Source of the DNA: Chloroflexota bacterium
GTDB lineage: Bacteria > Chloroflexota > Anaerolineae > Promineifilales > Promineifilaceae
Assembly (NCBI GenBank): GCA_020628815.1
Contig: JAHDEN010000042.1
Location: 1 to 39,083, forward strand
Direction of reading: 5' to 3'
Length of the DNA stretch: 39,083 nt
Of the stretch, positions 16,289 through 24,426 are shown piece after piece (position 1 is the first letter of the stretch; each line of letters starts with the position of its first letter). The notes beneath the pieces are model-generated. The model saw only the letters and a list, made by a program, of their open reading frames with translations. It was not told the origin of the DNA and ran no database searches. Both the position numbers and the translations under genes were made by a program.

Positions 16289-17056
16289 TTATTGTGGATA
16301 TCCAAGTGCTGATTCCAACACCATATGAATAAACCACAAAATTGGAAGTGCGACTATATCTATAACAATGGTTATAGCAAAGGCCAACATTAAATATCCA
16401 GAAATGTTGTTAAAGACTGCAAATATTGATTGGAAGAAAAGCTGTTGATATCCAAAGTAAATGAGCACCGCCAATAGAATGAGGACAATAAACCCAAACA
16501 TGGGCCATTGCTGGCGATCTGGCCCGCTTGGAAAAATGCTGTTGCCAATGGCAAAGAGCAGATAGATCCATAGCAACGGGTTTTCCGTTTGAGAGATCTG
16601 ATTGATCGCGATTCGTATCGCTTCTGGTGTGGATAGTATTTGGCCACTTTCGGTCATATCGATTTGAAAAACGAAGAAGCTGATCAGTAAAATCACCGCA
16701 GTTCCCACAAAAAAAGGAGCGACTCCGACAAGACTGTCTCGGATTGGGATTCTACTGCGTTGAACTGATTTGGCTGGGGTGACTGATCCTAGTATGACTC
16801 CGCCGGGAACTCGTCTTGGCCGAATAGTAAATCCTACAACCGGAATTAGAAAAAAAACAGCTGCTATTAAATGGGCAAATTCATGCACAAAAGTTCCTGG
16901 GAGAAGAATCCATCCGGACCAAAAGGTGGCTATATCTCTATCTCGTAAAACAAGCGTCGAAATTCCAAAAATAAAATCTTGAGCTTTTATGGACAAGAAA
17001 TTTAGAATGAGAATTGTGATGACAACCCAAAAAAAGGGGCCAATTTGTAGAGTCAT
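16289..17056 (-). CDS. M50-like intramembrane metalloprotease (paralog 1)
   Basis: This 255-residue polytopic protein has about six membrane segments. The zinc motif HEFAH is at about 58-62, within a hydrophobic helix (GTFVHEFAHLIAAVFF). A conserved Asp at about 180 in FPSGPDRQ may be the third zinc ligand, like the LDG/NxxPxxxxDG motif of site-2 proteases. It lacks a PDZ domain. It aligns along its whole length with the next gene (17204-17977), sharing starts of the type xxxIxPxxWVVIT, RDSLVG/RESLIG, TPEAIRIA/TPQALRLA and LLFAIGN/LLFAISN. It lies 31 bases downstream in the same direction, suggesting duplication. The target is unknown. Confidence 0.78.
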   Translation of the reverse strand: MTLQIGPFFWVVITILILNFLSIKAQDFIFGISTLVLRDRDIATFWSGWILLPGTFVHEFAHLIAAVFFLIPVVGFTIRPRRVPGGVILGSVTPAKSVQRSRIPIRDSLVGVAPFFVGTAVILLISFFVFQIDMTESGQILSTPEAIRIAINQISQTENPLLWIYLLFAIGNSIFPSGPDRQQWPMFGFIVLILLAVLIYFGYQQLFFQSIFAVFNNISGYLMLAFAITIVIDIVALPILWFIHMVLESALGYPQ

Positions 17057-17203
17057 GATTTAGTTAATCCAAACTGCCAACAAACTTGGAAATCACTCTG
17101 GTTGAGGGCGTAGAATCCAATTTCAGATAAGCAGGAACTTGAAAAATATGTTGGCTAAATAGGGTGTGTTTCTGAACTGGGGACGGTTTGATTATGTAGT
17201 GGT

Positions 17204-17977
17204 TTAACCGTAGTTGATGTGCCGGCCGAGAATTTTAGTCAGCACAAATTCAAACAGTAAAATGCCAACGATAAACAGTATATCGACAAAAATTGTGATC
17301 GAAAAGGCTAACAGTAGATACCCGGCTAGCTGGTTGACAGGGCCAATAAGCGTATCCCACATGAGCTGCTGGAAGCCGACAACGTAAGCCAAGATGAGCA
17401 AAAAAACGAGAATGAGCCCCATTAACGGCCACGCCTGCCGGTCAGACGGGCTGGGCATCATCGCATTACTAATCGCAAACAGCAGGTAGAGCCAGATCCA
17501 CGCATCGGCCGTGGCAAAGATGTTGCTGGCCGCCAAACGTAACGCCTGAGGGGTGCCGATGATCACCGTTTCGGCCAACGCCTCGGCCTGAAAAATAAAG
17601 TGACCGATCAGCAAAATCGCCCCGATCCCAAACAAAAGTGGTGCGCCACCAATCAGCGATTCACGCACGGGAGCAACCCGTTGGGTTTTGTAGAATTCAA
17701 CATACCCCAGCCGCACTGTGCCGTCAGCCTGCAACGTGGGCCAGACCGAAAACCGGCCGGTGCGCATCCCCAGCACATTGGCCATGATCCAATGGCTCAA
17801 TTCGTGTAGCAAAACACCTGGAAACAAAATAAGGGCATAGAGCATGACCGACCATTGCAGACTGCCGGTGAGTAAATAGGCGATCCCTTGCATGTGTCTG
17901 TGAATCCAGCGCTCGATCAAAAACAAGACGACCAGCGTGATTACGACCCAGATGATTGGTGCAATAGTTGAGTACAT
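17204..17977 (-). CDS. M50-like intramembrane metalloprotease (paralog 2)
   Basis: This 257-residue polytopic protein carries HELSH at about 58-62 in GVLLHELSHWIMANVLG and a second candidate ligand Asp at about 179 in MPSPSDRQAWP. About six membrane segments are visible and there is no PDZ domain. The ATG at 17977 (MYSTIAPIIWVV) was chosen over the GTG at 18013 because it aligns with the start of the paralog at 17056 (MTLQIGPFFWVV). It belongs to a divergent, short M50-like group compared with RseP at 33076. It follows the M32 carboxypeptidase gene, separated by a strong hairpin, so it probably has its own promoter or depends on read-through. Substrate unknown. Confidence 0.78.
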   Translation of the reverse strand: MYSTIAPIIWVVITLVVLFLIERWIHRHMQGIAYLLTGSLQWSVMLYALILFPGVLLHELSHWIMANVLGMRTGRFSVWPTLQADGTVRLGYVEFYKTQRVAPVRESLIGGAPLLFGIGAILLIGHFIFQAEALAETVIIGTPQALRLAASNIFATADAWIWLYLLFAISNAMMPSPSDRQAWPLMGLILVFLLILAYVVGFQQLMWDTLIGPVNQLAGYLLLAFSITIFVDILFIVGILLFEFVLTKILGRHINYG

Positions 17978-18024
17978 TGGGTAATTGTAGCTACTTCTAT
18001 TCAGCACCTCCACTCAGATCAGAA

Positions 18025-18069
18025 ATGTGATGCGTATTGCGTAGAACGTAAACGCAATACGCATCACAT
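18025..18069 (-). terminator. Long hairpin downstream of the M32 carboxypeptidase gene
   Basis: 18-bp perfect arms (18025-18042 and 18052-18069) enclose a 9-base loop, starting two bases past the stop codon. The arm contains the word TGCGT twice (TGCGTATTGCGT). No T run follows, so it may be a repeat-derived terminator or mRNA-end protector. Confidence 0.55.
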
Positions 18070-18070
18070 C

Positions 18071-19585
18071 CTACAATTCGTATAGCTCGCCAAACTTCGC
18101 TTTGGCGTACCGCACAAACGGCTTGTGATCTAACGGCCGGCCGGTTGCCATCGTTACAAGTTCAGGCGGATCATATTTTTTGCCATGCTCATGAATATTT
18201 TTGCCCAGCCAAGCTTTGAGTGGGGCGGTGTCCCCTTTGGCCAACCCCGCTTCAATCGCTGGGTCTTGCTCTTTTGCGGCATCAAGCAGCTGAACCGAGT
18301 AAAAGTTGCCTAAAGCATAGGTGGGGAAGTAGCCATAACTCGGCCGTGTCCAATGAATATCCTGCAAACACCCTTCATTGTCAGTGGGCGGGATGATGCC
18401 TAACATCTCTTCCATCTTGCTGTTCCACGCCTCTGGCACGTCATCGGCTTTTAGCTCGCCATTGATCATCGCCTGCTCTAGCTCAAAACGTAGCATGATG
18501 TGCATGTTATAGGTCAGCTCATCCGCTTCTACCCGAATAAAGGATGGGGAGACTTTGTTGATTGCACGATAAAAGTCTTCGGCCGAACTGCTGCCTAACT
18601 GGCTTGGGAAGGCTGCTTGAAGTTTGTGGAAATGCGCTTGCCAAAATGCCCGGCTGCGGCCAACCAGGTTCTCCATCATGCGGGACTGAGATTCGTGAAT
18701 CCCCATCGTTGTCCCACGGGCCAGAGGGGTGCGCTCAAGCTCGGCCCCAGTCCCTTGCTCGTAGATCGCGTGACCCGTTTCGTGCATCGTGCCAAACAGG
18801 GCGGGTGAAATAAAATCGGGATACCAGCGGGTTGTGATGCGGGCATCGTAGCGGCTAAAGCTGCTGGCAAACGGGTGGGCCGCTGTGCCTAACTCTGCAC
18901 CATGTTCAAAGTTGTAACCAACCGCTTGGGCAAAATAAGGTGCAACCGTTTTTTGAACCTCTACCGGAAAGTTTTGGCGCAATATGCTGTCATCAACTTT
19001 GTCTTGGCGTTCTTTGATTGCGGCAATCAGTGGGGCTGTTTCAGTTCTGATCGCATCGAAAACACGACGCACGTCGGCCGTTTTCATGCCACGTTCAAAC
19101 TGAGATAAAAGCGCGTCATATTTTTCGTCTTCGTAGCCCAAATGCTCCGCTTTTTCTTGCCCCAGTTCAATCGTTTGGGCCAAATAAGGGGCAAATTCTG
19201 CGAAATTATTGCTGGCTCGTGCCGCTTTCCATGCCCCATTCGCCTGTCCTTGGACCTGTGATTCCCGCTGAACATAATCGGCCGGAATTCGTTTTTTCTC
19301 GGCATAGTCTCGGGTTAAAAAGCGGATCAACGATTGCTCCATCGAAGATCTGTCAGACCCTTCGTTCGCTAATTCGTCGGCCGATTTTTCAATCAGCTCA
19401 CCCATCTCATCAGAAACAGAAAGCTCATGCATTAGTTTGCTCACCGTTGTGATTTGTTTTGATCGGATAGATGCCCCAGCACTGGGGGCATTGACTTCCC
19501 GATCCCACGAAAGTAACCAAGTTACTTTTTCTAAGTCATGGATTTCGTTGACTTTTTCAAGTAGCTGTTGAAATTGTTTTCCCAT
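18071..19585 (-). CDS. M32 family metallocarboxypeptidase
   Basis: This 504-residue enzyme matches thermostable carboxypeptidase 1 (Taq type), which removes C-terminal residues from peptides using one metal. The zinc site is HETGH at about 268-272, with the third ligand Glu298 in the family motif HESQSR. Other M32 landmarks are WDRE near residue 27-30 and the DVRITTRW-like segment YDARITTRWYP just before the zinc site. The length is typical and there is no signal peptide, so it should be cytoplasmic. The ATG at 19585 with GGGAAAG upstream was chosen; the TTG at 19618 would add 11 residues not seen in the family. Confidence 0.95.
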   Translation of the reverse strand: MGKQFQQLLEKVNEIHDLEKVTWLLSWDREVNAPSAGASIRSKQITTVSKLMHELSVSDEMGELIEKSADELANEGSDRSSMEQSLIRFLTRDYAEKKRIPADYVQRESQVQGQANGAWKAARASNNFAEFAPYLAQTIELGQEKAEHLGYEDEKYDALLSQFERGMKTADVRRVFDAIRTETAPLIAAIKERQDKVDDSILRQNFPVEVQKTVAPYFAQAVGYNFEHGAELGTAAHPFASSFSRYDARITTRWYPDFISPALFGTMHETGHAIYEQGTGAELERTPLARGTTMGIHESQSRMMENLVGRSRAFWQAHFHKLQAAFPSQLGSSSAEDFYRAINKVSPSFIRVEADELTYNMHIMLRFELEQAMINGELKADDVPEAWNSKMEEMLGIIPPTDNEGCLQDIHWTRPSYGYFPTYALGNFYSVQLLDAAKEQDPAIEAGLAKGDTAPLKAWLGKNIHEHGKKYDPPELVTMATGRPLDHKPFVRYAKAKFGELYEL

Positions 19586-19872
19586 TTTGTCTTTCCCTAT
19601 TCGAAATATTTTCGTCAATTTTATGCAAATGGTGGGGGATAGAAAAGCGATCTATTCAATTGTTTTTACAATACTAAGGAGCGAAGAAAAAAGAAGCGGC
19701 CCGTTTTTCTTTGATGTTTTTCTAGAAATAGGATGGCTGTTTTATTTGCGTAGCTTAGGTTTTATTAGGAATGGGTTTAGACGTGTGCCTTGTGGTGCTG
19801 TTTCAGGTAAAAATCACCCCAGATGCAGCACAACGTGCTAATTCAAACTTCCTTCACGTTACAGACTGTTGA

Positions 19873-21057
19873 ATGATCCGATCTAAAATATTTCTTGCGT
19901 TTATATGCACCATTTTCGGTGCCGTTGTTATTTTGTCAGCCTGCTCGCCTGGTCAAGAAGCTCTTGAAGTAGAAGTTACCCGCTATCAAGTGCTCGAGGT
20001 TCCTATTGTGGAAACCCGATTGGTCGAAGTCACTCGCGAGGTTGAGGTAGAAGTTGAGGTTGAGGTCGAAGTTACCCGAGAAGTTGAAGTTTTACTCCAG
20101 CCCACCCCAGTTAGCGCTCCCGGAACAGCGCAAAATCCGTTCCAGATCATATTTATCCCCTCTTTCCCCGAAACTTTGATAGAGGTGCGCGGCGGCTTTT
20201 TGATCGAGGATTTGGCTGAACAAACCGGCTATCAGTTTGAACTGATTGTGCCTGCGGCCGATGAAGATATCGCCAATGTGGTTTGTTCTCGGCCGGATAC
20301 GGCGATTGCGATGCTGACCCCCCAACAATATGTTGAGGTTCAAGAGGCATGTAACGTTTTTCCAGCTTTGGCCGCCACCAAATTTGGGGTTCCTTTTGAA
20401 TTAGGGATGTTGGTCTCGCGCACATCCAGTGTGATCAATGTCTTTGAAGATATATCGTTCAAGAAAGTTGGTGTGCCCTCATTTGATGATATTTCGACCT
20501 ACCAAATATTTGCGAAAGACATTGAAGAAGCGGGATTGCCAGGTGTTGAATTTGTAGAATACGGCACCAGCACTTCTACCCTCATCGCCTTACTCGAGAA
20601 AGAGATTGATATTGCGGCCGCGATATTTAACCCGCCCATTATGCCAAACGGCAGAGAATCATGGCTCTACGGAGAAGACAGCCCTGAAATTTGGAAAGAA
20701 CTTGGTTCAGCCCCCCGACGGAACCCGATCGGGTTTGTCGAAGTTGCTGGCGGTCCTGCGGCCGGTGGCTATCGGGTGCGAGACTTGCGCGCTTCGATTT
20801 TTGATGATTATGGCGATGTCTTTTCTGAAACTAAAATTTTGCTCCTTTCAGACCCATACCCCAACGATATGATCGCAATTGGCCAAAGCTTTCCGATTTC
20901 CGCTTTTAATCCGGTGCTCAATGGGCTGATCAATCACGCAAATTCAGAGGCGTGTCGCCAATCTATGTGCGCGGCCGATTTTTATCAGTGGGATGGGGTG
21001 CAAACGGTTGATGATGGCTTTTTTAATGTTGTTCGGGAGCTAAACACAAATGATTGA
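19873..21057 (+). CDS. PhnD-like substrate-binding lipoprotein
   Basis: This 394-residue protein has a lipoprotein signal ending LSAC (Cys24). An unusual Glu/Val ladder (about 31-75, with repeats of the type EVEVEVEVTREVEV) forms a stalk typical of Chloroflexota binding proteins. It is followed by a periplasmic-binding-protein-like module starting FQIIFIPSFPE. The features EDLAEQTGYQFEL, VVCSRPDTAIAMLTPQQYV and FKKVGVPSFDDISTYQIF resemble phosphonate/phosphate-type (PhnD) binding proteins. No ABC permease or ATPase is nearby, so a binding or sensing role outside classical uptake is possible. It ends in TGA, the only gene in the window to do so, and overlaps the start of the glycosyltransferase gene in ATGATTGA, so translation is probably coupled. 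Confidence 0.82.
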   Translation: MIRSKIFLAFICTIFGAVVILSACSPGQEALEVEVTRYQVLEVPIVETRLVEVTREVEVEVEVEVEVTREVEVLLQPTPVSAPGTAQNPFQIIFIPSFPETLIEVRGGFLIEDLAEQTGYQFELIVPAADEDIANVVCSRPDTAIAMLTPQQYVEVQEACNVFPALAATKFGVPFELGMLVSRTSSVINVFEDISFKKVGVPSFDDISTYQIFAKDIEEAGLPGVEFVEYGTSTSTLIALLEKEIDIAAAIFNPPIMPNGRESWLYGEDSPEIWKELGSAPRRNPIGFVEVAGGPAAGGYRVRDLRASIFDDYGDVFSETKILLLSDPYPNDMIAIGQSFPISAFNPVLNGLINHANSEACRQSMCAADFYQWDGVQTVDDGFFNVVRELNTND

Positions 21058-21964
21058 TTTGTCTGTCATAATTGTTAGTTGGAACGTACGCAGCTATTTG
21101 GCCGATTGTTTGAGGTCTGTTTTTGCGGAACTTAATCACGCTGGCTTAAATGGGAAAGTCTGGGTTATTGACAATAATTCGACCGATGGAACGGTTGAGA
21201 TGGTTCAAAATCTATTCCCACAAGTCCATCTGATTGTTAACGACAACAATCCCGGATTCGGGGCTGCAAATAATCAAGGGATGGCGGCCGCCAATGAGCA
21301 TGATCCTCGTTTCCACTTTTTGCTTAACCCCGACACGGTTGTACGGCCGGGGGCGATTGGCAAGATGGTTCAATTTATGGACAGCCATCCCGATGTAGGG
21401 ATGAGCGGAGCCCGCTTGGTGTATGGTGACGGCCGTTTCCAACACAGTGCGTTTGAATTTCCTAGATTGGGGCAGCTCTATTTTGATCTATTTCCAGTTC
21501 CTGCTCGATTATACGAGAGCAAAATGAACGGCCGCTATCCACGCAAAATGTATGAGCCAAGCAACAAAGCGTTTAAAGTTGATCATCCTTTAGGGGCCAC
21601 AATGTTGGTACGCCGTGATGTGGCTGAAGCGACCAACGGGTTTGATCAAGCGTTTTTTATGTATTGCGAAGAGCTGGATTGGTGCCGACGGATTCATGAA
21701 GCGGGCTGGAAGATTTATACGGTCCCATCGGCCGAAATTGTCCATTTTGGTGGCGAGAGCACCGGACAGGTGGCGGCTAGGTCGGTCATCAATTTGTGGG
21801 AAAGCCGTGCGCGGTTTTATAAGCGATATTACGGCCGCATGATCAACAAAATGGCAAGCTGGATTGTGTTAGCAGGCATGAAACGGCGCATCAAACAAAC
21901 GGTTGAGCCGGAGCTGGTTCAAGCTTATAAACGGGTAATGTCGATCTGGTCAGCCGTCCCGTAG
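21050..21964 (+). CDS. Family 2 glycosyltransferase (rhamnosyltransferase-like)
   Basis: This 304-residue GT-A enzyme opens with DLSVIIVSWNVRSYL. It has the nucleotide-sugar site DNNSTDGT, the NPGFGAANNQG loop and the metal-binding region FLLNPDTVV, the hallmark of the WbbL/rhamnosyltransferase branch of GT2. The later FMYCEELDWCRRIHEAGW segment is also conserved in that branch. It would add a sugar to a cell-surface glycan at the cytoplasmic side of the membrane. It overlaps the upstream lipoprotein gene by 8 bases. Its TAG stop shares its last base with the target duplication of the MITE-like insertion that follows, so the insertion landed exactly at the gene end. Confidence 0.9.
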   Translation: MIDLSVIIVSWNVRSYLADCLRSVFAELNHAGLNGKVWVIDNNSTDGTVEMVQNLFPQVHLIVNDNNPGFGAANNQGMAAANEHDPRFHFLLNPDTVVRPGAIGKMVQFMDSHPDVGMSGARLVYGDGRFQHSAFEFPRLGQLYFDLFPVPARLYESKMNGRYPRKMYEPSNKAFKVDHPLGATMLVRRDVAEATNGFDQAFFMYCEELDWCRRIHEAGWKIYTVPSAEIVHFGGESTGQVAARSVINLWESRARFYKRYYGRMINKMASWIVLAGMKRRIKQTVEPELVQAYKRVMSIWSAVP

Positions 21965-21972
21965 TCGGTTGA
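21964..21972. repeat. Left copy of a 9-bp target-site duplication
   Basis: GTCGGTTGA occurs here and again at 22222-22230, directly next to the inverted ends of the element between them. Confidence 0.85.
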
Positions 21973-22221
21973 GGGTGCGGTCAAAAAGCGTGGGCAAAGT
22001 TGGATTAGAACGAATCTATCATTGTTTGTTGCCAATTGTGCGTTGCCCATTACCCATTAAAAGTCGCTCTGCTTACCGGGTAAATTCGGTACGTTTGACG
22101 GCCGTGAGTTGGCTTGGCAGGTTTGTTTTTAGCAAAAGTGGCTATCTGCCGGGAATGGGCAATAAACAACGGAGAATGGGCAATGGGCAACAAATCTTCT
22201 CCACAACTTTTGACCGCACCC
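21973..22221. mobile_element. MITE-like non-autonomous insertion, 249 bp
   Basis: The element begins with GGGTGCGGTCAAAA and ends with its exact complement (22208-22221), giving 14-bp terminal inverted repeats. Both ends are flanked by the direct repeat GTCGGTTGA, a 9-bp target-site duplication. Inside lie imperfect inverted copies of the words TTGCCCATT and ATGGGCAAT (left near 22030-22060, right near 22155-22195), so the whole unit can fold into a long imperfect hairpin. It carries no transposase; short open frames in it look accidental. A partner transposase making 9-bp duplications (as IS1- and IS4-type elements do) would be needed elsewhere. It sits right after the glycosyltransferase stop codon. 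Confidence 0.85.
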
Positions 22222-22230
22222 GTCGGTTGA
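22222..22230. repeat. Right copy of the 9-bp target-site duplication
   Basis: GTCGGTTGA matches 21964-21972 without mismatch and follows directly after the right inverted end. Confidence 0.85.
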
Positions 22231-22296
22231 CTAACCCAGCTCCCCAAAAAAACCGTTATTTAAAATGAAATAATAGTGCTTTATGCTTGCAGTCTA

Positions 22297-22326
22297 TTGC
22301 TTGACCATCGCCTGCTCATTTATACT
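22297..22326 (+). promoter_or_regulatory. Candidate promoter for the second glycosyltransferase gene
   Basis: TTGCTT (22297-22302) and TATACT (22321-22326) are separated by 18 bases, about 90 bases before the ATG at 22416. An overlapping TTGACC at 22301 would give a spacer of only 14. The rest of 22231-22415 shows nothing else I can name. Confidence 0.35.
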
Positions 22327-22415
22327 TTTATAGCTTTCGCTTTAGAAGGCGTTTTGACGACAGGGAACCACTACATCAATCTGTTTCTCTCAACACCAAA
22401 GACCGATACGCACAT

Positions 22416-23660
22416 ATGAATTCAGAACAGCACGATAATTGGATCACCGGAGAAGAGTTTATCGCGGGGATGGTGAGCGTCATCATCCCAAATTACAACC
22501 ATGCTCGGTATTTGAGCGATGCGATCGATAGTATCTTGGCCCAAACGTATACCAACTACGAGATATTAGTGATCGATGATGGCTCTACTGATAACAGTCG
22601 TGAGGTTGCCGCCCAATATGGGGACAAAATCAATTATATCTACAAAGATAATGCGGGACTTTCGGCCGCGCGTAATACCGGAATCCGGCGGTCAAATGGG
22701 GAGTTTATTGCGCTTTTAGATGCAGATGACATGTATCAGCCAGAATTTATGCAAACGCTGGTTGGGGTGCTAAAAGCTCGAAAAGAGGTGGATGGGGTTT
22801 ATTGCGGCTACCAGTTTTATACAGATGAAGGTGAGCCGATGTCTCAGATCGAGAATCGAGTTTTTCCCGACGATCAGATGTACAAGACTTTTTGGGGGGC
22901 AAACTACTGGGTCCCTGAATGTGTAATTATGCGGCGTACGTGTTACGAAACGGCCGGTCCTTATGACGAGTCTTTACGGGCTTTAGAAGATTGGGACGTG
23001 TGGCTGCGGATATTGGCCAAACATCGTGTAACTGGCCTGACTGACGTACTTATCCGGCATCGCGCTTTGCCCAACAGCATGTCGTCTGACCCGGTAAAGA
23101 TGAACGACAATCGATTCGCCGTGATGAAAAACCGGTTTGGCACCTTTGAACAGCCCCAGGCTGAATTTGCTCAAGATATAGGCTGGATTTACGGCAATGC
23201 TTACTTCACCGGCGTGATTGAGTATTTGCAGGCTGACGATGAAGAAACCGCGCGTGACATGCTTGAAAAAGCGGTAGCGTGTAATCCAGAAATTATCGAA
23301 GGGGATCAGCTGTTTTACGAGCTGGCGGTTGGCTCGCAACCAAAAGGGGATCGGGGGGATTTAAGCCAGCTAAATCTGGTTGAAAAACAGGTCACTTTGG
23401 ATAAGTTCATCAATCATCTATTTGATTCAGATCTATTAAAACTCAACCAATCCCAACAAGGGCATATGCGCGGCCGTGCTTATTTTAATCTGGCCAAATT
23501 GGCTTATGCGGCCAAAGACAACATACAGGCGCGAAAGTTTTTGACCAAGGCAATCATGACCGATCAAAGTTTTGGGACAAATTCAGAATTTATGGGGTTG
23601 TATGCAAGAACGATAGTAGGCCCCCAGGTTGTTAATCTGTTTAAGCGAGAGGGAGCTTAA
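22416..23660 (+). CDS. Family 2 glycosyltransferase with helical C-terminal extension
   Basis: This 414-residue protein has a GT-A domain at about 20-240. It opens with VSVIIPNYNHARYLSDAI, followed by ILVIDDGSTDNS, AGLSAARNTGI, and the metal-binding LLDADDMY. The segment SLRALEDWDVWLRIL near 190 carries the acceptor-side ED motif. Residues from about 265 to 414 are helical and look TPR-like (RGRAYFNLAKLAYAAKDNIQARKFLTKAI), possibly for protein contacts. It lies after the MITE-like insertion and has a candidate promoter of its own. Its TAA stop shares the four bases TTAA with the stop of the convergent isomerase gene. The donor and acceptor sugars are unknown. Confidence 0.9.
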   Translation: MNSEQHDNWITGEEFIAGMVSVIIPNYNHARYLSDAIDSILAQTYTNYEILVIDDGSTDNSREVAAQYGDKINYIYKDNAGLSAARNTGIRRSNGEFIALLDADDMYQPEFMQTLVGVLKARKEVDGVYCGYQFYTDEGEPMSQIENRVFPDDQMYKTFWGANYWVPECVIMRRTCYETAGPYDESLRALEDWDVWLRILAKHRVTGLTDVLIRHRALPNSMSSDPVKMNDNRFAVMKNRFGTFEQPQAEFAQDIGWIYGNAYFTGVIEYLQADDEETARDMLEKAVACNPEIIEGDQLFYELAVGSQPKGDRGDLSQLNLVEKQVTLDKFINHLFDSDLLKLNQSQQGHMRGRAYFNLAKLAYAAKDNIQARKFLTKAIMTDQSFGTNSEFMGLYARTIVGPQVVNLFKREGA

Positions 23661-24238
23661 ATAACCAGCCCGTTTTCATCCATATATTGGTCGAGCCAAC
23701 TGTGCAAAAGAACCTGATGCGCACATTCAACAATCCCATATGAGTTTGATGGGACGTAAAAATTGAGGATGCCTTTGCTACGGGATTTATTGTCTGCCCC
23801 TTTGCCTGAAAGCGTGATGATGTCTAGCCCTATTTCCTGAGCCACTTCAATCGCTTTCATGATATTGGGCGAATTGCCAGATGAGCTGATGGTGATCAAA
23901 ACGTCGCCGGGGTCTGCAAAGCGGCGCAGCGGAAATGCAAAGACGTTTTCGTATGAGGTGTCGTTGCTGACCGCTGTCATGAGAGATGTTTCATGGAACG
24001 CCTGGGCTCTGATTTGGCCGTTTTTGGCGGCATCGGCCGACATATGGCCTGCCATTTGAGAACTAGCCCCATTGCCAATAAAAAACATGGTGGCATTGTC
24101 TTGTTTTAGTTTTTCGGTGCGTCGGCACCATGCATTCATTGCCGCGCCTGAATCAATGATATTTTGATCGGCATCGGTTGCTTCGCAGTTAACCAAAGAT
24201 TGATAGACGGATGAATTGAATTGTTTGAAAAAGCTCAT
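23657..24238 (-). CDS. SIS-domain protein, sedoheptulose-7-phosphate isomerase (GmhA)-like
   Basis: This 193-residue protein is a single SIS domain. It has FFIGNGASSQMAGHMSAD, the GmhA/DiaA-type phosphosugar loop, then AFHETSLMTAVSNDTSYENVF, then ITISSSGNSPNI. GmhA turns sedoheptulose 7-phosphate into D-glycero-heptose 7-phosphate, the first step of heptose nucleotide synthesis. It lies tail-to-tail with glycosyltransferases, which fits a surface-glycan role. DiaA-like regulators share the fold, and I cannot exclude that role. The final helix ECAHQVLLHSWLDQYMDE is typical of the GmhA group. Confidence 0.85.
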   Translation of the reverse strand: MSFFKQFNSSVYQSLVNCEATDADQNIIDSGAAMNAWCRRTEKLKQDNATMFFIGNGASSQMAGHMSADAAKNGQIRAQAFHETSLMTAVSNDTSYENVFAFPLRRFADPGDVLITISSSGNSPNIMKAIEVAQEIGLDIITLSGKGADNKSRSKGILNFYVPSNSYGIVECAHQVLLHSWLDQYMDENGLVI

Positions 24239-24426
24239 AGTGTTTCGTTTGAGATTGGTTTGATGAAAATGAGAGGTGGTGCCAGAGGTGTCACCATTGA
24301 TTTTAAATTGACTTTAAAATAGTGATATGCTTAAAAAGTACTACGGCTTGCCCCGAAGTTAAAGTCAAAATTACACAGATGCACACATTTTAAGTGAAAG
24401 TGTTGATAATTTGTGCAATAAGCTTG

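Noticed and set aside
21969..22268. 99-residue open frame over the MITE-like element
   Set aside because: It spans the inverted ends and target duplication and has no protein-like features.
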